From assembly GCA_003557485.1 (NCBI GenBank), contig PWOI01000210.1, forward strand, positions 1 through 6,316: a stretch of DNA of 6,316 bases. The letters run 5' to 3'. A program made the position numbers and the translations under genes. The stretch is from Elusimicrobiota bacterium. Its GTDB lineage: Bacteria > CG03 > SLGR01 > PWQF01. The first letter of the stretch is position 1. Every line of letters starts with the position of its first letter. Below the pieces are notes generated by a model. That model did not search any database and was not told the origin of the DNA. It worked only from the letters and a program-made list of their open reading frames with translations. Shown piece by piece: positions 6,296 to 6,316 of this stretch.

Positions 6296-6316
6296 AGAAT
6301 TATTGGTAAGTGGTGG

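Noticed and set aside
6280-6306. Plus-strand promoter with TTGACA at 6280-6285
   Set aside because: The only nearby -10 candidate, TATTGG, is poor and spaced 15 bp, and no plus-strand gene is visible before the window ends.

Overview
The window carries five protein genes, all on the minus strand. Read in the direction of transcription (right to left) they are: a UbiA-like integral membrane protein; a long radical SAM enzyme with a cysteine-rich N-terminal module; a shorter radical SAM enzyme; a PLP-dependent branched-chain-type aminotransferase; and a cobalamin-binding-domain radical SAM enzyme. There are no rRNA, tRNA, CRISPR or transposase sequences. No gene-free stretch exceeds about 240 bases.

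The host looks like a bacterium. Base composition is moderately AT-rich, Shine-Dalgarno motifs are mostly weak, and one intergenic promoter has near-consensus sigma70-type -35 and -10 boxes. The density of radical SAM enzymes suggests an anaerobe. I cannot name a phylum; an uncultivated lineage or a deltaproteobacterium-like group would fit, but this is only an impression.

Layout: 6213-6316 is an upstream region with nested dyads and a small hairpin. The UbiA-like gene is at 5379-6212, followed by a 190-bp gap. The long radical SAM gene is at 3779-5188. A 33-codon small ORF (3675-3776) starts 2 bp after its stop and overlaps the start of the short radical SAM gene (2624-3685). The short gene overlaps the aminotransferase (1723-2640) by 17 bp. 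A gap of about 240 bp holds a good promoter and a predicted three-way-junction leader, and then comes the B12-type radical SAM gene (12-1481, or 12-1508 from a TTG). The block from 5188 to 1723 is tightly coupled; the last gene can also be transcribed on its own.

The most notable reading is that the two central radical SAM enzymes are divergent paralogs. Both resemble the Tes/MJ0619 type, which includes the archaeal tetraether lipid synthase. They share the radical SAM cluster motif, a P-x(2,3)-G-R segment and a C-terminal cysteine pair. Only the long one has the N-terminal CPxC...CxxHG module and a central CxxxC. Together with a UbiA-fold protein whose second metal-binding motif is altered and a BchE-like B12 radical SAM enzyme, this suggests an undescribed pathway that modifies a lipid or other hydrophobic compound. 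The product cannot be named from sequence alone.
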